Shown here: one piece after another, positions 17,407 through 27,768 of the stretch
Position numbering within the stretch: the stretch's first letter is position 1
Layout: each line of letters opens with the position of its first letter
Assembly (NCBI RefSeq): GCF_002843355.2
Contig: NZ_PJAI02000002.1
Coordinates: forward strand, 248,001 to 312,000
Length of the DNA stretch: 64,000 nt
Source: Colwellia echini
GTDB lineage: Bacteria > Pseudomonadota > Gammaproteobacteria > Enterobacterales > Alteromonadaceae
Reading direction: 5' to 3'
The notes under the pieces: model-generated
Seen by the model: only the letters and a program-made list of their open reading frames with translations
Databases searched by the model: none
Told to the model about the DNA's origin: nothing
Made by a program: the position numbers and the translations under genes

Positions 17407-17557
17407 GTAAGTCTGGGTTAAAAAATTTAGGCTGAGTTTAATTGAACAGTCGACTATTTATTACTTTACGTTATACTGCCGCGCATAAATCAAGTAATTA
17501 ACGAATTGAGCTATTTCACTCAATTTGAGAAATAGCATTCAACTAGCGGAGAGCATC

Positions 17558-17890
17558 ATGCACGATCTCTATTATAAAGGGCGTATTCATACCCGTCACA
17601 ATCACATCACAACGGGTTATAATACCAAGCGTAAAGCAAAAATTGGTACCGAAAAACACCCATTAACGCTAGTAGTTACCAGCGAAGAAAGAAAGTTAGA
17701 AATTGTAGAGCAAGTGGCACAACATCAACTTTTCGCTGACATTACTGTTGATAGCACAGCAGAAGAAAATATAGCCGAGTTAGATGGTATGTTAATCAAA
17801 GCAACAACAACTACTTTTGATAAAACACCTAACCGTAACGATCCTTGCTCATGTGGTAGTGGTAAAAAATATAAAAAATGTTGTGGTTAG
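17558..17890 (+). CDS. SEC-C metal-binding motif protein (PBPRA1643 family)
   Basis: The 110-residue protein starts at ATG 17558, with GCGGAGAG in front. It begins MHDLYYKGRIHTRHNHITTGYNTKRKAK and ends with a SEC-C motif, RNDPCSCGSGKKYKKCCG, which binds zinc as in SecA. The combination matches the SWIM/SEC-C proteins of Vibrio and Alteromonadales. These are unassigned, but the motif suggests zinc-dependent protein or ribosome contact. A bidirectional terminator separates it from the convergent sppA. Confidence 0.85.
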   Translation: MHDLYYKGRIHTRHNHITTGYNTKRKAKIGTEKHPLTLVVTSEERKLEIVEQVAQHQLFADITVDSTAEENIAELDGMLIKATTTTFDKTPNRNDPCSCGSGKKYKKCCG

Positions 17891-17928
17891 GCTCACTGTT
17901 TATAACGAGTAGATTTTAACTTTATAAT

Positions 17929-17964
17929 AAAAAGAGGTAGTTAATTGCTTAACTACCTCTTTTT
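17929..17964. terminator. Bidirectional terminator between the SEC-C gene and sppA
   Basis: A perfect 16-base inverted repeat (AAAAAGAGGTAGTTAA and its complement) with a TTGC loop has A runs on the left and T runs on the right, so it works for both converging genes. Confidence 0.92.
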
Positions 17965-18012
17965 ATATCTACAATTTATACTTATAACTTTTACTGAGTT
18001 ATTCCAGTTTCA

Positions 18013-19950
18013 TTAATTAACACCACAAGCAAGACATAAAGTATAACGACCTTGAGGATCATTAAACTGATTCAATTGCTTTAATTCATTTTTCATTTTT
18101 ATCATTAATTGATTTAATGGTTGTTTGGCAGTGGCGTTGACAACATTACTGTCTAAACCAATATCAGAATCAATATTATCAAGCTGACTGAACATGAATG
18201 AAGATAATAACGATGATTTCCCCATTAGCTGTTGTAATATTTTGCTTCGTGATGATTGCTCTTTCTTAATTAATAAGGTGTCGTATTGCTCTAATTTTGC
18301 CAATTTAGCGGCAGCGAATATGGCGTCATCTAAATTACCTAGTTCGTCAACTAAACCAAGCTCCTTTGCTTTTCGCCCAGACCAAACACGACCTTGTGCA
18401 ACCGCATCTACTTGCTCCAATGTCATGCTGCGATTAGTGGCGACTAATTGAATAAACTCTTGGTAACCTTTATTTACAGACAATTGAAATAACGTTGCCA
18501 TACCTGGTGAAAGCGATTGAGTTGGGCCAAAGCCCGCAATATCTGTAGTACCAACACCGTCAGTATAAATCCCTAATTTACTTAACGAGTCTTCAAAAGT
18601 CATCATCATACCAAAAATACCAATTGAGCCGGTGATAGTAGCAGGAGAGGCGTAAATGAGATCTGCAGGAGCAGAAATCCAATAACCGCCTGAGGCTGCA
18701 TAATTTCCCATAGAAGCTACAACAGGTTTGCCTGCAGCTTTTAATAACTCTACTTCTTGACTAATAATTTCTGAAGCAAAAGCACTACCACCTGGGCTGT
18801 CAACTCTTAGAACAACCGCTTTAACATCGTCATTATTTCTAGCTTTACGTAATAACTGGGCGGTACTATCACCGCCAATAGTCCCAGGTTTTTGTTCGCC
18901 ATCTAAAATGGTGCCTTTAGCAACAATTATCGCTATTTTATCTTTACTTAATGGGGTTAACTCATTGCTTTGTTCTAAGCTATCTTCCAGCGGAGAACTC
19001 GTTGCAGCAATATAATGTTTATAACTAATTTTGCTGTAGCTATCACCTTTCTTATTTTTTCCCACTAAACTAATAAGCTCATCACGCATTTGTTGACGAG
19101 ACAGAAGTTGGTCAACCCAATGATTATTTAGCGCGTATTGAGCGAAACTTCCTTCAGCCGCAGTAAACTTTTCTACCAAGGTATTTATGTCATCATCAAA
19201 GTTATCGATAGAGAATTTACGTCGTTTTGCTACAGCGGTTTTATATTGCAGCCATAGATCATCTAGCCAAAGTTCATTAGCTTCTTTTGCAGCTGACGAC
19301 ATATCATCGCGAATAAATGGTTCAACGGCTGATTTGAAAGTACCCACTCTAAAAATATGTTGATTAATTGATAACTTTTCTAATGCGGATTTAAAATATG
19401 TTTGATAACGGCCATAACCATCAAGTAATAGGTAACCTTGCGGATTTAACCAGATATCATTGGCGGTACTGGCAAGGTAGTATTGATCTTGGCTAAACTG
19501 GTCGCCAAGGGCGATAATTTTTTTACCTGAAGTTTTAAAGTCTTCAAGTGCTGTAGCTATATCTTGTAGTATATTTAAACCTGTACTGTTGAGGCCATGA
19601 AGTTGGAGTACTAATACTTGTATGCGTTCATCTTCCCTTGCTGTCGCAAGTACATCAATTATGTCAGTTAGTAATACTTCAGGATTATCTTCTTGTTGCT
19701 CCATGGCTTCGCTTAAAAATGCTTCCATCGGATCTATTTCACGTTTTTGCTCTACAATATCGCCGGTAAGATTTAATACTAGCGCTGTTTGGTCGGGCAC
19801 TAGAATAGGCTCTTCACCGTCGGAAATTATGGCAATAAAACCAAATAGAAGTATAAAAAATACTAGGTTGACTACCACAGAGCGCGAAAAGCTTATTACA
19901 GCCCATAGCGAAGAAAATATCCGTTTTATAATGCCAGGTTTATTGTTCAT
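18013..19950 (-). CDS. sppA: Signal peptide peptidase SppA (67 kDa type)
   Basis: SppA is a membrane-bound serine protease that degrades cleaved signal peptides in the inner membrane. The 645-residue protein has an N-terminal anchor helix (about residues 22-43) and the duplicated crotonase-like fold of the E. coli form. The catalytic lysine is Lys206 in VGTFKSAVEPF and the nucleophile is Ser420 in GNYAASGGYW; these match E. coli Lys209 and Ser409. The motif RVDSPGGSAFASE precedes the serine. The protein has a Gln/Asn-rich C-terminus ending in CLACGVN. It is convergent with the SEC-C gene and monocistronic as far as visible. Confidence 0.96.
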   Translation of the reverse strand: MNNKPGIIKRIFSSLWAVISFSRSVVVNLVFFILLFGFIAIISDGEEPILVPDQTALVLNLTGDIVEQKREIDPMEAFLSEAMEQQEDNPEVLLTDIIDVLATAREDERIQVLVLQLHGLNSTGLNILQDIATALEDFKTSGKKIIALGDQFSQDQYYLASTANDIWLNPQGYLLLDGYGRYQTYFKSALEKLSINQHIFRVGTFKSAVEPFIRDDMSSAAKEANELWLDDLWLQYKTAVAKRRKFSIDNFDDDINTLVEKFTAAEGSFAQYALNNHWVDQLLSRQQMRDELISLVGKNKKGDSYSKISYKHYIAATSSPLEDSLEQSNELTPLSKDKIAIIVAKGTILDGEQKPGTIGGDSTAQLLRKARNNDDVKAVVLRVDSPGGSAFASEIISQEVELLKAAGKPVVASMGNYAASGGYWISAPADLIYASPATITGSIGIFGMMMTFEDSLSKLGIYTDGVGTTDIAGFGPTQSLSPGMATLFQLSVNKGYQEFIQLVATNRSMTLEQVDAVAQGRVWSGRKAKELGLVDELGNLDDAIFAAAKLAKLEQYDTLLIKKEQSSRSKILQQLMGKSSLLSSFMFSQLDNIDSDIGLDSNVVNATAKQPLNQLMIKMKNELKQLNQFNDPQGRYTLCLACGVN

Positions 19951-20143
19951 AGTTGTTTCTTTAGTTATGTATTAATTGTTAATTTCAAAGTAGATATTAA
20001 AATGTATAAATTAGATCGCTTATACTACCTTAATGCACTAATAAGTTTAACAGCAGTAATGATCTAGATTGTAATTATTTTTCAGGTAATTAAATCATTA
20101 AGTTAGTTGTAAATAATAATCGAGATTTAAACTATTTATGCGT

Positions 20144-20184
20144 AAATTAAAGCGGAACATCAATAAAATTTTCCGCTTTAATTT
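20144..20184 (-). terminator. Terminator after the EamA transporter gene
   Basis: AAATTAAAGCGGAA and TTCCGCTTTAATTT form a perfect 14-base stem with a 13-base loop, located 26 bases beyond the EamA stop on the minus strand. Confidence 0.8.
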
Positions 20185-20209
20185 GCAATAAGCTCACCTT
20201 GATCAGCGC

Positions 20210-21121
20210 TTATCTGTTATGGATTAAATACTTTTTAATACCGCCAATTAGTTTTTGATAGCGATGCCCAAAGTGATAAAGCGTTAAGCCCATTAATATT
20301 AAAAATGCACCAATGATCAATTCATTATTAATATTCTCACCATTGAGCAAAGCTCCTAAGGTTAAAGCAATTACTGGTGTTATTAAGGTGATTAACGTTA
20401 CATTACTCGCAGACAGTTTCTGTAATACGGTAAAGTAGGCATAAAAGCCAATTAACGAACCAAACACACCCAAATAGACTGTTGCCCAAATAGATTTTGC
20501 CAGCCAAAGCTCGGTAGTTAAATTACCATCAAGTAACAACCAACTGATAAAAAACATTGGTGTAGCGACGGTTAAAGCACCTACAGTAGTGGCTAATGGG
20601 TGTATGGCTAAGGTAATGCTTTTAACTAACACGCCACTTAAACTAAAGAAAAACACCGCCATCAATATAAATATCACGCCATAAAAACCACCGTCGGTTA
20701 AATTAAAATTGTCTGAGCAAACAATTCCTAAGCCCAATAGTGAAATAGCCATAGAAATTTTACGAATATTACTAATATTTGGCTCATTTAAAATGTATTT
20801 CGCTAGAACGGCAGAAATAACCGGCGAAAAGCCAAACACTAATGAAATGATACCGGATGATAAATACGTTGCCGCAAGATACGAGCATAGCATGCCTCCA
20901 AAAATACCTATTGCAGAATAAGTGTATAAGGTTAAAGCCTTTTTGTGCCATGGTAAATTAATACGGCGCGCTTTAATCACAATAGCACCAAGCAGTACAG
21001 CAATAAGCATACGTACTAATACCGCTAAACTTGGGCTAATTGATTCGCTACTCCACACAATTCCCAACGGGGTGGTGGACCATATTAATAAAACTGCCAA
21101 ATAGGCAATAGACACAGACAT
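20210..21121 (-). CDS. EamA-family (DMT superfamily) transporter
   Basis: The 303-residue protein has ten membrane helices in two EamA repeats. The first begins SVSIAYLAVLLIWSTTPLGIVWSSE and the second lies around ILMAVFFFSLSGVLVKS. The start at 21121 is favoured because AGGAGAAGG lies directly upstream; an upstream in-frame ATG would add nine basic residues. The family exports amino acids, purines or other metabolites; the substrate is unknown. It is separated on both sides by terminators, so it is a single-gene unit. Confidence 0.88.
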   Translation of the reverse strand: MSVSIAYLAVLLIWSTTPLGIVWSSESISPSLAVLVRMLIAVLLGAIVIKARRINLPWHKKALTLYTYSAIGIFGGMLCSYLAATYLSSGIISLVFGFSPVISAVLAKYILNEPNISNIRKISMAISLLGLGIVCSDNFNLTDGGFYGVIFILMAVFFFSLSGVLVKSITLAIHPLATTVGALTVATPMFFISWLLLDGNLTTELWLAKSIWATVYLGVFGSLIGFYAYFTVLQKLSASNVTLITLITPVIALTLGALLNGENINNELIIGAFLILMGLTLYHFGHRYQKLIGGIKKYLIHNR

Positions 21122-21208
21122 TTTCCTTCTCCTTTGTAAATATCTCAATTATTGAGTTTTTGATATTAAACAGCGACATCAAAAATTGCGGATTAAGGTG
21201 AATAGAAA

Positions 21209-21242
21209 ACAAAAAACCGCAAGAGATAACTGTTGCGGTTTA
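21209..21242 (-). terminator. Terminator with minus-strand polarity
   Basis: AAACCGCAA and TTGCGGTTT form a stem. Read on the minus strand it is followed by TTTTTTG, so it stops transcripts coming from the right, such as a transcript of the small gene at 21301-21492. Confidence 0.75.
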
Positions 21243-21300
21243 GAAGTGAACTTTTTATTTAACTAATCGATTTAGATCTAATTAGTTTGTTTGAATAAAA

Positions 21301-21492
21301 TTAACTTTTCAATACTCCGCATTTAGGGGCTAGTAACAAGCGAACAACTAACCACAGTCGAACATGCATAAAAGTACAGCGAGTAGCTGCAGCTTTATGG
21401 GCTCGGTTATGTTTCATGGCGAGTATAAGGTGTTGCATGTTATTTGACATTCCTGAAATGCGATAAAGTTCTTCTGCATAGTGGCTATTCAT
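21301..21492 (-). CDS. Possible small basic protein
   Basis: The 63-residue frame reads MNSHYAEELYRISGMSNNMQHLILAMKHNRAHKAAATRCTFMHV and ends in a hydrophobic-basic tail. It has no clear ribosome site and no family that I recognise. In favour of a real gene, nothing else fills the segment and a terminator of matching polarity lies 60 bases beyond the stop. The product could be a small membrane-active protein; equally it may be chance. Confidence 0.35.
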   Translation of the reverse strand: MNSHYAEELYRISGMSNNMQHLILAMKHNRAHKAAATRCTFMHVRLWLVVRLLLAPKCGVLKS

Positions 21493-21640
21493 AGCGGTTA
21501 AGTCAAGAATAAAAGCGAAGGAATTTATTAAATTATCAAAAGCTCAAGTTAAGTTATAAATTGTGTAACTTAAGCGCACACAGTACGCCGAAAAGTGATA
21601 AAATTTATAAATAATTAAAAGAGTTAGAGGAAAGCGCATT

Positions 21641-22216
21641 ATGAATGCAATTGAATTATTATTACAACGACAATCAACCCCTATGTTAACGTCTCCGGCT
21701 CCAACGGATGATGATTTATCAACTTTATTAGCTGCAGGCATGCGAGTGCCTGATCATGGGGGATTAAAGCCATGGCACTTTCAGGTGGTTTCAGGGCAGG
21801 GGTTACAGAAATTAAGTGATATTTACCTACAAGCTGTTTCTGTAGAGTTAACTAACTCCGATTTTGAAGAGCAAGTAATCTTAGATAAAAAAGAAAAAAC
21901 TGCAAAAATGCCTTTTAGAGCGCCTATGATAATTGTCATTTCTACTAACTATGCCGAGCACAGTAAAGTACCTAAACAAGAGCAACTTGTTGCTGCTGGT
22001 TGTTGCGCACATGCTATGCAAATGGCAGCATTTGCTTTAGGTTATGGTGCAATGTGGCGAACCGGTGATTTTGCATACAACCCAATAGTAAAAAAAGGTT
22101 TAGGCGTTACAAATGACAATGAAATTGTAGGCTATCTGTACTTAGGAACGCCAACAAAAGAAGCCAATGCAAAACCGGCTAAAGACTATCAAGCGCATGT
22201 TAGCTATTGGCAATAA
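21641..22216 (+). CDS. NAD(P)H nitroreductase, YdjA-like
   Basis: The 191-residue flavoprotein matches the YdjA branch of the nitroreductase family. MNAIELLLQRQS carries the flavin-binding Arg near the N-terminus, followed by GMRVPDHGGLKPWHFQVV. AGCCAHAMQMAAFALGYGAMWRTGDFA carries the second FMN contact region, and GYLYLGTP is near the end. Such enzymes reduce nitro compounds or act as oxidoreductases in selenocompound metabolism. The start has AGAGGAAAG upstream. The stop lies four bases from the stop of the convergent chemoreceptor gene, with no room for a terminator. Confidence 0.9.
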   Translation: MNAIELLLQRQSTPMLTSPAPTDDDLSTLLAAGMRVPDHGGLKPWHFQVVSGQGLQKLSDIYLQAVSVELTNSDFEEQVILDKKEKTAKMPFRAPMIIVISTNYAEHSKVPKQEQLVAAGCCAHAMQMAAFALGYGAMWRTGDFAYNPIVKKGLGVTNDNEIVGYLYLGTPTKEANAKPAKDYQAHVSYWQ

Positions 22217-22220
22217 CCGA

Positions 22221-24236
22221 TTATATTTTGAAACTATGTATTACTTCATTTAAATGATTAGTTTGCTCAACCATATTATCAAGTGAGTTTGCTGTATTTT
22301 TTGCACCCTCAGCGGTATTACTGGCTAATCCATTGATAGCAAATATTTTTTCATCTATATCTTGAGCTACTAAAGACTGTTCATCAGTAGCTTTTACTAT
22401 CTGTTCATTAACATCTACAATATTTTGAGCAGATAGTAATATTCTAGCTAATGATTCACCAACTTCCTCTGAGGAAGCAACACTTTTACCTACATTTTCA
22501 AAGCTAATTTCCATTGCTTTGGCTGTATCAGCAACACCTGTTTGTAGGCGCAATATTATTTGTTCAATTTGTTGGGTGGATTGTTGTGTTTTTTGCGCTA
22601 ATGTTCTTACTTCATCTGCTACAACCGCGAATCCACGGCCTTGCTCTCCTGCTCGAGCCGCTTCAATAGCCGCATTTAAGGCAAGTAAATTGGTTTGGTC
22701 GGCAATATTTTTAATTACATCAAGCACCACAGAAATACCATCACTTTCTTTAGCGAGTAACTTAATCATGGCAAGAGAATGATCTATGTTAGAGGAAAGT
22801 ACCTTGATACTGGTGATAGATGATTCAACTAAGTTATTACCCGTGTTTGCTTCATCGCTAACTTTAACTGAAGCGGTAGAGGCTTCTGATATTTTATTGG
22901 CTACAGCATCAACACTCAATGACATATCTTTTACTGAGTGGGTAATTTGGTCTATTTCACTGCTTTGTAAAGCAATCGCTTGACTGCTTTGGGTAGCAAT
23001 TTCATCAACTATTGTGGTTTGGGTAACTACCACAGTAGCCGTATTACTTACTTCGCGAATAAGGTTACGTATATTAGCGGTCATTTGGTTAAATTCTTCA
23101 CCTAGTTGACCAATTTCATCTTTACTGTTTGAAATCACTTGAACCGTTAAGTCGCCCTTAGACACTTCACGCGCAGTGGTTAAAATTTCATGAATACTAC
23201 GTCTAACCGATAAGTTAAAACCTAACATTAAATAACAAACAAAGACTAATACCAATATACAGGTAACTAGCAGTATATTGAAATCTTGCTGCTGTTGATT
23301 GGCTCTGAGTTGTAAATCTGATTCAATCATACCGATAGATAGGTCAATAAAATCATTGATGACGGTTAAAGCCTTTACGCCTTCATTGAAGTAAACTAGC
23401 CAAGGTTGGTTAAACTCTTCCGCAAGAAGAATATCGTCTAAGGTAATAACATCCTGTTGTAATTGTTGTACAACACGTGCGCTAATATCGGCTAATTCAT
23501 CGTGGCTAGCTAACGGCGTTAGCTTTATCTTGATACCGTTCGCATCTTGATCTAAAAACAGTAAAACTTGGTCAAAGGCATCTAATGATCGGCTTGATAG
23601 TTGCCCAGTTTTAAACGCCATACTAGCAAAGCTTCGGTGCATACCTTGGTGTTTAATAGCGAGTTCCAGATCATCAATAATTAATTTCATTAAAAAGAAA
23701 TTTTGAGCGTTCTTATCTCTTGATAATCCAGCTTCATGAGCTATGGTACGTATTAATTCCCAGGTTTTATTAACTGATTGGTTCAAAATATTATATTTCT
23801 CTACCAAACTCATTCTTGCAGTAGTTTTGCTGCGATCAACGGCTATTTCTGTTGATAAGTCGTTTATTTTGTCAATATATGACATTTGCTCATTGTTGAC
23901 GGCTAATTCTTTTAATGTATTTAGTGTTTGTAAGTACTCTGACCCTTTTTGCTCAATTTGCTTAGCAAGATTTACATCTACACGTGTATCGGTGCCACGA
24001 ATAAGTATTAAGTCATTACGCTGACCGGCAATATCAATCAAGTTAAAAGCTAAAGCTAGTTCTTGCAGTCCGTTTAATTCTTTTTGGGTAATTTGTTCAG
24101 CCTGATGGAAGGTTTGTAGCTGCATATAAGCAAGCACTAATAAAGGCACAACACTAATTAAACTGATTAATATGAATTTTTGCAAATAGGTCAATTGATT
24201 CATTAAATTGGTAGCAGGTCGCAATATTACATTCAT
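22221..24236 (-). CDS. Methyl-accepting chemotaxis protein
   Basis: The 671-residue receptor has a first membrane helix at about residues 22-42. A long periplasmic sensor domain of about 290 residues follows, predicted to be all-helical and possibly of the NIT or a four-helix type. The second membrane helix is at about 325-345, then HAMP (about 348-400). The signalling domain has the conserved hairpin tip [34 protein letters not shown]. The ligand is unknown. No CheB/CheR docking pentapeptide is seen at the end. It overlaps no other gene but ends four bases from the convergent nitroreductase. Confidence 0.93.
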   Translation of the reverse strand: MNVILRPATNLMNQLTYLQKFILISLISVVPLLVLAYMQLQTFHQAEQITQKELNGLQELALAFNLIDIAGQRNDLILIRGTDTRVDVNLAKQIEQKGSEYLQTLNTLKELAVNNEQMSYIDKINDLSTEIAVDRSKTTARMSLVEKYNILNQSVNKTWELIRTIAHEAGLSRDKNAQNFFLMKLIIDDLELAIKHQGMHRSFASMAFKTGQLSSRSLDAFDQVLLFLDQDANGIKIKLTPLASHDELADISARVVQQLQQDVITLDDILLAEEFNQPWLVYFNEGVKALTVINDFIDLSIGMIESDLQLRANQQQQDFNILLVTCILVLVFVCYLMLGFNLSVRRSIHEILTTAREVSKGDLTVQVISNSKDEIGQLGEEFNQMTANIRNLIREVSNTATVVVTQTTIVDEIATQSSQAIALQSSEIDQITHSVKDMSLSVDAVANKISEASTASVKVSDEANTGNNLVESSITSIKVLSSNIDHSLAMIKLLAKESDGISVVLDVIKNIADQTNLLALNAAIEAARAGEQGRGFAVVADEVRTLAQKTQQSTQQIEQIILRLQTGVADTAKAMEISFENVGKSVASSEEVGESLARILLSAQNIVDVNEQIVKATDEQSLVAQDIDEKIFAINGLASNTAEGAKNTANSLDNMVEQTNHLNEVIHSFKI

Positions 24237-24398
24237 TTATGAGTCTCTTGTTTTTTAATTCACATCAGTTACGTTATTGTTTAATTAACAATATAGCCGT
24301 TAAATATTTTACTTATGTTGCACAAGCTTAAGTTTGGGAGGAGTGCATAGTTAATATATTATAACTATAGCTGAATTTGATGACAAAAAGAGGGAAAT

Positions 24399-24426
24399 AA
24401 AAAAGGCAACAAACGTTGCCTTTTCA
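24399..24426 (-). terminator. Terminator after asnS
   Basis: AAAAGGCAAC and GTTGCCTTTT form a stem with an AAAC loop. The poly-A left flank gives a T run on the minus strand. A second inverted repeat (AAGGATATTGAAA and TTTCAATATCTTA at about 24447-24489) lies between it and the asnS stop and may add to termination. Confidence 0.85.
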
Positions 24427-24498
24427 AATAATGTAATACCTAACCTAAGGATATTGAAATTAAGTAAGTATACTTTTTCAATATCTTAGTATTAATTA

Positions 24499-25899
24499 TT
24501 AAAACGCTGCGTTATTTGGCGTTCTTGGGAAAGGAATTACGTCACGTACGTTTTGCATACCTGTTGCGTAAGCCACTAAACGTTCAAAACCTAAACCAAA
24601 ACCTGCATGAGGTACAGTACCGTAGCGGCGTAAATCTCTGTACCAAGAGTAATCGGCAGTATCTAAGCCCATTTCACCTAAACGACTGTCTAATACGTCA
24701 AGACGTTCTTCACGTTGACTACCTCCGATAATCTCACCAATACCTGGGGCAAGAATATCCATTGCAGCAACAGTTTTGCCATCGTCATTTAAACGCATGT
24801 AGAAAGACTTAATATCTTTCGGATAGTTTTGTAAAACAACAGGGCCGTTAAAATGCTCTTCAGCTAAGAAACGTTCATGCTCAGAATTTAAATCTACGCC
24901 CCAAGATACTGGGTTTTCAAATTGCTTACCGCAGTTTTCTAAAATAGTAATTGCATCAGTGTAATCAAGACGAACAAAATCAGTATTAATAACAGAGTTT
25001 AAACGCTCAATTACTGTTTTATCGACACGTTGTTGGAAGAAGGCCATATCATCAGGACGTTCTTCTAAAACAGCTTTTAATACGTATTTAAGCATTTCTT
25101 CTGCTAAATCCGCAGCGTCAGAAAGATTAGCAAAAGCGATTTCCGGTTCAACCATCCAAAATTCAGCTAAGTGTCTACTTGTATTGGAGTTTTCCGCTCT
25201 AAATGTTGGGCCGAATGTATACACTTTTGATAACGCGTTACAATAAGTTTCTACGTTTAATTGACCTGAAACCGTTAAAAACGTCTCTTTACCAAAAAAG
25301 TCTTTCTTGTAATCAACTTTACCTGCATCGTCACGTGGTAAGTTCTCATTGTCTAATGTACTAACACGGAACATCTCACCAGCACCTTCGCAATCACTTC
25401 CTGTAATAAGTGGTGTGCTGATCCAAAAGTAACCTTTGCTATGTAAGAAACGATGAATAGCTTGTGCTAAACAGTTACGAACACGAGTTACCGCGCCGCC
25501 AATGTTGGTGCGCGGACGTAAATGTGCTTGTTCACGTAAAAATTCAATACTATGACGTTTTGCCGCCATTGGGTAAGTATCTGGGTCTTCAACAAAACCT
25601 AATACTTCAACAGCTGTTGCTTGAATTTCAAATGCTTGACCTTGGCCTGGAGATTCAACCAAAATACCAGTAACTTTTACTGAACAACCAGTAGTAAGCT
25701 TAAGTACATCACTTTCATAATTGTCGAGTTCACTTGGTACAATGGCTTGAATAGCATCGAAACATGAACCATCATGCAATGCTAAAAATGAAATACCCGC
25801 TTTCGAGTCACGGCGTGTTCTGATCCAACCGTGAACGGTAATGCTCTCATTAACTGGAAAATTTCCTGCTAATACATCAGTAATTGATATAACTGACAT
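24499..25899 (-). CDS. asnS: Asparaginyl-tRNA synthetase
   Basis: Class IIb synthetase of 466 residues, the same length as the E. coli enzyme, which charges tRNA-Asn. An N-terminal OB fold for the anticodon spans about 1-110 ([25 protein letters not shown]). The catalytic core has motif 2 [26 protein letters not shown] and motif 3 [30 protein letters not shown]. The start at 25899 ([12 protein letters not shown]) has AGAGGTC upstream; an upstream ATG would add 22 residues not found in the family. Confidence 0.98.
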   Translation of the reverse strand: MSVISITDVLAGNFPVNESITVHGWIRTRRDSKAGISFLALHDGSCFDAIQAIVPSELDNYESDVLKLTTGCSVKVTGILVESPGQGQAFEIQATAVEVLGFVEDPDTYPMAAKRHSIEFLREQAHLRPRTNIGGAVTRVRNCLAQAIHRFLHSKGYFWISTPLITGSDCEGAGEMFRVSTLDNENLPRDDAGKVDYKKDFFGKETFLTVSGQLNVETYCNALSKVYTFGPTFRAENSNTSRHLAEFWMVEPEIAFANLSDAADLAEEMLKYVLKAVLEERPDDMAFFQQRVDKTVIERLNSVINTDFVRLDYTDAITILENCGKQFENPVSWGVDLNSEHERFLAEEHFNGPVVLQNYPKDIKSFYMRLNDDGKTVAAMDILAPGIGEIIGGSQREERLDVLDSRLGEMGLDTADYSWYRDLRRYGTVPHAGFGLGFERLVAYATGMQNVRDVIPFPRTPNNAAF

Positions 25900-26187
25900 T
25901 AATGACCTCTTATACTTATTTAATGAATTGAAATGCAAAATACAGTTAATAAGCCAACTCTCCATAATTTAAGTGAAGTTAGCAATAATCTATTTGTACT
26001 ATGCTTATGTTAATATGTAAAAATTGGGTGTCATGTTACCGTGACAAGGCATAAATGCAATGCTTAATTGTATAGAAGCCGTTAAAACAACTAAATAATG
26101 ACTACTACGGAGCTAATTAACCCATTTATGTAATCTGTTACATGAAGCAGTGATTATATTATTTTTAAATCGAGGCAATTACTAGTT

Positions 26188-26580
26188 ATGACACACACAT
26201 CAGAGCAGCAAGTTGATCCTCAGACAAAAAAAAGCGCCGAGCGACGAAAAACAGCCGATATTTGGGTGCATGCCAAAATCGGCCTAATGATTATTAGTTG
26301 GGTACTATTTTTAATCGCCTTAGTCATGGCATATTACGCGGCACCTGACACAGAATATGGCGTGCTTCGTTATTATGATATTGAAGTACGTCAATTTTGG
26401 TTAACACCACTTACAGGTTACTTATATATAATGTTATGGCTTAGTGCATTAGGAAGTTATTGTGCGTTGCTAGTTGATAAATACCGAAGTAGGCGAGAAA
26501 GTGACAATCCGCATTTTAATTTACTGTTTTTAATTACCGTTAATATGATTTGGTTGGTGTTTATTCTTGTTAATATTTAA
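26188..26580 (+). CDS. Three-helix inner-membrane protein, unknown
   Basis: The 130-residue protein has a polar N-terminus (1-27) and three membrane helices. They lie at about 32-52 (LMIISWVLFLIALVMAYYA), 72-95 (PLTGYLYIMLWLSALGSYCALL) and 108-129 (FNLLFLITVNMIWLVFILV). A basic loop (DKYRSRRESD) lies between helices 2 and 3. I recognise no family. It is alone on the plus strand, just upstream of the phage remnant. Confidence 0.65.
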   Translation: MTHTSEQQVDPQTKKSAERRKTADIWVHAKIGLMIISWVLFLIALVMAYYAAPDTEYGVLRYYDIEVRQFWLTPLTGYLYIMLWLSALGSYCALLVDKYRSRRESDNPHFNLLFLITVNMIWLVFILVNI

Positions 26581-26745
26581 CCTATGCTCAGGGAAATGAC
26601 ATTGAGTTAGTTATTTGTTATCCATTCTGCAGTGTAAAAAAGCTTGATAATTCATTAGTTTTGGGAGTATTTATTTTATTCTCAGGATTTATAAACTCAA
26701 ACTGCTTATGCCTCCTTTCATTTATGGCTTTGCTACTAAGCATCA

Positions 26746-27078
26746 GTGGGTGAAGATAAGTTCGGTAATGATTCGATACTTGTCGCAGAACGTATTGATG
26801 CTTGGGCTTCATGTTGGTGTATTCGTCAGTTTCAACAAATTGGTGGTGCGAGTGTTTCAATTTGGCGTGAGTTAAGGCGATTACGAACTAAGTTTATAGA
26901 TAAAAAAGATGCGTTATTAGAGCAAGCGCGTTTTGCTGCGGACAATAACGATTGGCAAGGTTACACGCTTGCAATGGGCGGATTACATATCAAGAAAAAA
27001 GATAGACCTATTCAATTATATTCTGATTTAAATGTTAACGAACAAACAGGCGAGTGCTTGCAGAGTTTTTATACTTAA
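26746..27078 (+). pseudogene. Remnant of a phage P2-type replication endonuclease (gpA) gene
   Basis: The 110 residues contain [20 protein letters not shown], then [11 protein letters not shown] and [24 protein letters not shown], which fit the C-terminal half of P2 gpA-type rolling-circle endonucleases (pattern QFQQxGG..VWRELRR..WxxYxxAxGG). Such proteins are normally 700 residues or more. There is a stop codon a few codons upstream in frame, and the preceding HQWV of the family (cat-cag-tgg-gtg) sits in another frame, indicating a frameshift or deletion. The catalytic tyrosine domain is missing. It lies just upstream of the umuDC genes. Confidence 0.65.
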
Positions 27079-27323
27079 GAGTTGCCGTCAGTGAATAATA
27101 AACAATGTCAACTGAGTGCAAAATAAACTTAATTTATTGGCGGCAAACCCAATGCAATTGAGTGGTCAGGTAACCAAAAACTTCAGCAACACCTTTAATT
27201 AGAAGCCCACCTTTGCAAAGAACATCGTAGCTTTGTCATTTCCTATATTCATCATCTTAAATCACACAGCATTCGATCATAATTTAAGATATTAACTTCT
27301 AAATATTCTAATAAACCACTATA

Positions 27324-27339
27324 CTGTATTTATGTACAG
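27324..27339 (+). promoter_or_regulatory. LexA (SOS) box upstream of umuDC
   Basis: CTGTATTTATGTACAG fits the gammaproteobacterial consensus CTG-N10-CAG and has the usual T/A-rich centre. It lies 15 bases before the umuD start, so repression by LexA should block the start of transcription or early elongation. Confidence 0.9.
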
Positions 27340-27354
27340 CTCACTGGTGTGTTT

Positions 27355-27768
27355 ATGAAAGTAATACCCGTTTATATTGAAGCAGGGATATCAGGTTTTG
27401 AATCTCCAGCTGCGGAATATAAAGAATTAAATTTATCTTTGGAAGAGTTACTGCTTAAACACCCTAATGCGACCTTTTTTGGTTTAGCTAACGGTCGCTC
27501 AATGGAGAGGCGGGGAATATTTAATGGTGATGTCCTTGTGGTTGATAGGGCTGAGTACGTAAGCAATGGCTCTGTCATCGTAGCCAACTTTAATGGTTGC
27601 TTCGTATGCAAAATTATTGATACGGATAAAGCACTTTTATTATCGGCATCCGATGACCACAAGCCAATTGAAATAACTGCCTCAGATGATTTTCAGATAG
27701 AAGGCGTGGTAACAGTATCTTTTAGATTACATAAAAAATTACCCGCGTTATTGTCATGTTTGGGTTAG
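27355..27768 (+). CDS. umuD: UmuD, polymerase V subunit precursor
   Basis: UmuD is cleaved after RecA-induced self-processing to UmuD', which joins UmuC as polymerase V. The 137-residue protein has GFESPAAEYKELNLSLEELLLKHPNATFFGLANGRSM, with the catalytic serine in GRSM and the lysine in CFVCKII. The self-cleavage site, Cys-Gly in E. coli, here reads Ser13-Gly14. ATG 27355 is chosen (MKVIPVYIEAG); a GTG two codons earlier is possible. It overlaps umuC by 13 bases and lies behind a LexA box. Confidence 0.92.
   Translation: MKVIPVYIEAGISGFESPAAEYKELNLSLEELLLKHPNATFFGLANGRSMERRGIFNGDVLVVDRAEYVSNGSVIVANFNGCFVCKIIDTDKALLLSASDDHKPIEITASDDFQIEGVVTVSFRLHKKLPALLSCLG

Noticed and set aside
22519..24024. 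Several plus-strand frames inside the chemoreceptor gene
   Set aside because: They are antisense to a well-conserved receptor, lack ribosome sites and have low-complexity composition.
26618..26860. An 80-residue minus-strand frame next to the phage remnant
   Set aside because: It overlaps the recognised gpA remnant antisense and has no ribosome site or family resemblance.
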